DNA of 64,000 nt from Sediminibacterium magnilacihabitans. Lineage in GTDB: Bacteria > Bacteroidota > Bacteroidia > Chitinophagales > Chitinophagaceae. The translations under genes and the position numbers were made by a program. Location of the stretch: assembly GCA_002973575.1 (NCBI GenBank), contig PVEQ01000012.1, positions 42,786-106,785 on the forward strand. Reading direction: 5' to 3'. Of this stretch, positions 62,207 through 64,000 are shown piece by piece. Position 1 is the first letter of the stretch. The number at the start of each line of letters is the position of its first letter. Under the pieces are notes generated by a model, which was given only the letters and a program-made list of their open reading frames with translations, made no database searches and was not told where the DNA came from.

Positions 62207-63748
62207 ATGCTGGTAAAAGCCTTTGGCAGCGCTGTGCAGGGAGTGGAAGCGATTACGATTACAATAGAAGTGAATGTTAGCATGGGACAGAGCTACAGCA
62301 TTGTAGGTCTGCCCGATAATGCTGTGCGTGAAAGTTTGAAACGAACTGAAAGCGCCATCAAGAGCAACGATTATCACATGCCGCGCACCAAAGTAATTGT
62401 GAACCTGGCGCCGGCTGATATTAAGAAAACAGGCTCTGCTTTTGATCTGCCCATTGCTGTGGGAATACTGGGAGCCAGTGAGCAATTGCACCACATAGAG
62501 CGACTGCAAGAATTTGTGATCATGGGAGAATTAGGGCTCGATGGTAGTATACAACCCATCAAAGGTGCATTACCCATTGCTATACAAGCACGCAAAGAAG
62601 GCTTTAAAGGATTGATCATTCCCAAAGCCAATGCGCGTGAGGCGGGGATGGTCAACAACCTGCTGGTGTATGGCGTTGCTCATTTGAATGAAGTCATCGC
62701 ATTTTTTAAAGATGAACAATCGCTGCAACCCGTTGTGGTCAATACAAGAGATGAATTTTTCGACGACCAGTATGCGTTCGGTATGGACTTCAGTGATGTA
62801 AAAGGGCAGGAACACATCAAACGCGCGCTGGAGATTGCTGCCGCAGGGGCGCACAATGCATTGCTGATTGGTCCGCCCGGCGCCGGAAAGACCATGCTGG
62901 CCAAGCGGTTGCCTACCATCATGCCGCCATTGAGTTTGCACGAAGCATTGGAAACTACCAAGATCCATAGTGTGGCGGGCAAATTACCCGAGAACAGTTC
63001 GCTCATCAGCAGGCGGCCCTTCCGTTCACCGCATCATACTACCAGTGATGTGGCATTGGTAGGTGGTGGAAGTGTTCCGCAGCCCGGAGAAATTTCATTG
63101 GCACATAACGGCGTTTTATTCCTGGATGAGTTGCCCGAATTCAAAAGAACAGTATTGGAAGTAATGCGACAACCCATGGAAGAAAGGAAAGTGAGTATTT
63201 CACGAACCAAAATGATACTTGATTTTCCGGCCAGTTTCATGCTCCTGGCTTCCATGAATCCCTGCCCTTGCGGTTATTATAATCATCCGGAAAAAGCCTG
63301 TAGTTGTCCGCCCGGCGCCGTACAGAAATACCTCAATAAAGTATCCGGTCCACTGTTAGATCGCATAGACTTGCATGTAGAAGTAACACCCGTGGCATTC
63401 ACAGCGTTGAATGATGACAGGCAAGCAGAAAGTTCCGCCTCCATACGCGAACGCGTAGTGGCAGCACGTGATCTGCAAGCTGAACGCTATAAAGAACATC
63501 CCGGCATTTACGCCAATGCACAGATCAATACTCAGTTAATGCAGGAACACTGTCAACTGAATAACATTTGTAACAACCTGTTACGAAAAGCCATGGAACG
63601 CCTCAACCTGAGTGCCCGTGCATACGACCGCATCCTCAAAGTGAGCCGCACTATTGCCGATCTGGACGCCAGCCAGGAAATCCGCCCTGAACACTTAGCC
63701 GAAGCCATTCAATACAGGAGCCTGGATAGAGAAGGATGGGCGGGATAA
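62207..63748 (+). CDS. comM: ComM/YifB family magnesium-chelatase-like AAA+ ATPase
   Basis: This 513-residue protein has an N-terminal Lon-protease-like domain (MLVKAFGSAVQGVEAITITI, GLPDNAVRESLKRTESAIKS), an AAA+ core with Walker A LLIGPPGAGKTMLAKRLPTI (near residue 225) and Walker B GVLFLDELPEF, the cysteine cluster CPCGYYNHPEKACSCPPG, and the C-terminal SGPLLDRIDLHVEV and LSARAYDRILKVSRTIADL. ComM is a hexameric helicase for branch migration in natural transformation. Two degenerate partial copies lie upstream. Confidence 0.94.
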   Translation: MLVKAFGSAVQGVEAITITIEVNVSMGQSYSIVGLPDNAVRESLKRTESAIKSNDYHMPRTKVIVNLAPADIKKTGSAFDLPIAVGILGASEQLHHIERLQEFVIMGELGLDGSIQPIKGALPIAIQARKEGFKGLIIPKANAREAGMVNNLLVYGVAHLNEVIAFFKDEQSLQPVVVNTRDEFFDDQYAFGMDFSDVKGQEHIKRALEIAAAGAHNALLIGPPGAGKTMLAKRLPTIMPPLSLHEALETTKIHSVAGKLPENSSLISRRPFRSPHHTTSDVALVGGGSVPQPGEISLAHNGVLFLDELPEFKRTVLEVMRQPMEERKVSISRTKMILDFPASFMLLASMNPCPCGYYNHPEKACSCPPGAVQKYLNKVSGPLLDRIDLHVEVTPVAFTALNDDRQAESSASIRERVVAARDLQAERYKEHPGIYANAQINTQLMQEHCQLNNICNNLLRKAMERLNLSARAYDRILKVSRTIADLDASQEIRPEHLAEAIQYRSLDREGWAG

Positions 63749-63895
63749 AGTAACCAGATTGGAGGACGCAGATTGCGACCTTCAAAGCAGTATCTGTTTT
63801 ATTTACAAATAATAAATGTCTGCACTAATGGTGAAAAACGAAATATTCGAGGCATTATTGTCCACCGATTTCTTTGCAACACAGGCATAGTATAA

Positions 63896-64000
63896 TGTAC
63901 CCTAAAAAGAGGGCAGGTAGTTAAGAATGAAATTTTCATCTTAAATTACCAAATATGACAAAGAAAAGCAGGCGCAAGTTCAGCGCCGAATTTAAAGCGA
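63896..64000 (+). mobile_element. IS3-family insertion sequence, left end (cut by window edge)
   Basis: A probable terminal inverted repeat starting TGTACCCTAAAAAGAGGGCA at 63896 precedes a transposase OrfA start 59 bases in. The TG start and this distance fit the IS3 family. The right end, orfB and target duplication lie outside the window. It is inserted about 150 bases after comM. Confidence 0.75.
63955..64000 (+). CDS. IS3-family transposase OrfA, N-terminal fragment
   Basis: Fifteen codons from an ATG at 63955 read MTKKSRRKFSAEFKA, the conserved beginning of the helix-turn-helix OrfA of IS3-family elements (KRRKFSAEFKAKVALEA type). The rest is outside the window. Confidence 0.85.
   Translation, partial: MTKKSRRKFSAEFKA

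Noticed and set aside
63816..63890. 24-codon frame (MSALMVKNEIFEALLSTDFF...) between comM and the IS
   Set aside because: It is too short to support without conservation data; no ribosome site or family. It ends just before the IS, so it could be a cut gene, but nothing shows this.

Overview
The window is a chromosomal segment from a member of the Bacteroidota, most likely a Chitinophagaceae-type soil or plant-associated bacterium. The evidence is: a short primary sigma factor without region 1.1; ubiE next to porT; PorP/SprF and a type IX secretion (T9SS) C-terminal sorting domain; BshA; a bS16 protein with a long C-terminal tail; a NUDIX-type AraR in an arabinose operon; and start-proximal TAnnTTTG promoter boxes. 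Family-level placement is inference. No tRNA, rRNA or CRISPR array was seen.

Layout. 0-4 kb: the front of a complex I operon on the minus strand (nuoA-B-C-D-E, a secreted SnoaL/DUF4440-type gene, then nuoF cut by the window edge). 4-7 kb: a minus-strand envelope cluster (small membrane protein, PstS-like lipoprotein, secreted TPR protein). 7-26.9 kb: mostly housekeeping genes (LMW phosphatase, hisS, thiolase, rlmN, two pseudouridine synthases, amidohydrolase, peroxiredoxin, dinB, rimM, rpsP, ffh, rpoD, LptF/G permease, Tat-exported superoxide dismutase, OsmC, CDF transporter, M20 peptidase, Hsp15-like protein). 26.9-38.1 kb: a compact eight-gene minus-strand L-arabinose operon, araB-araD-GH127-araA-SSS transporter-AraR-GH51-galM, with a candidate operator in front of araB. 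38-57.7 kb: mixed housekeeping and envelope genes (trmD, DUF5916 protein, adenine deaminase, upp, PorP/SprF, mpg, EI24, RsmI-like methyltransferase, M28 peptidase, bshA, class III aminotransferase, gamma-carbonic anhydrase, rsgA, ubiE, porT, dihydroorotase, MutS-like ATPase). 57.7-64 kb: a rearranged accessory region.

The rearranged region is the most unusual part. An intact comM/yifB gene lies at 62207-63748. Two degenerate copies lie upstream: a 28-codon version made by an exactly in-frame 1455-bp internal loss (58658-58744), and a 3'-terminal fragment (59673-59895). Each fragment is followed by a homologous AT-rich leader and a paralogous outer-membrane beta-barrel gene, then by the start of a secreted protein. 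One secreted gene is cut off by comM sequence; the other has a T9SS domain and one apparent frameshift. A diverged MutS C-terminal remnant sits just before intact comM, and an IS3-family element begins just after it. This reads as tandem duplication and decay of a comM-porin-secreted-protein unit.

Two window-wide patterns also stand out. Exact TAnnTTTG boxes lie only 4-6 nt upstream of five start codons, which suggests leaderless transcripts. A family of short, imperfect repeats (TTAGTTGT-, CAATTTGA- and AATCAGC-like words) fills many intergenic gaps and appears to have entered the coding sequences of hisS and an RluB-like gene in frame.
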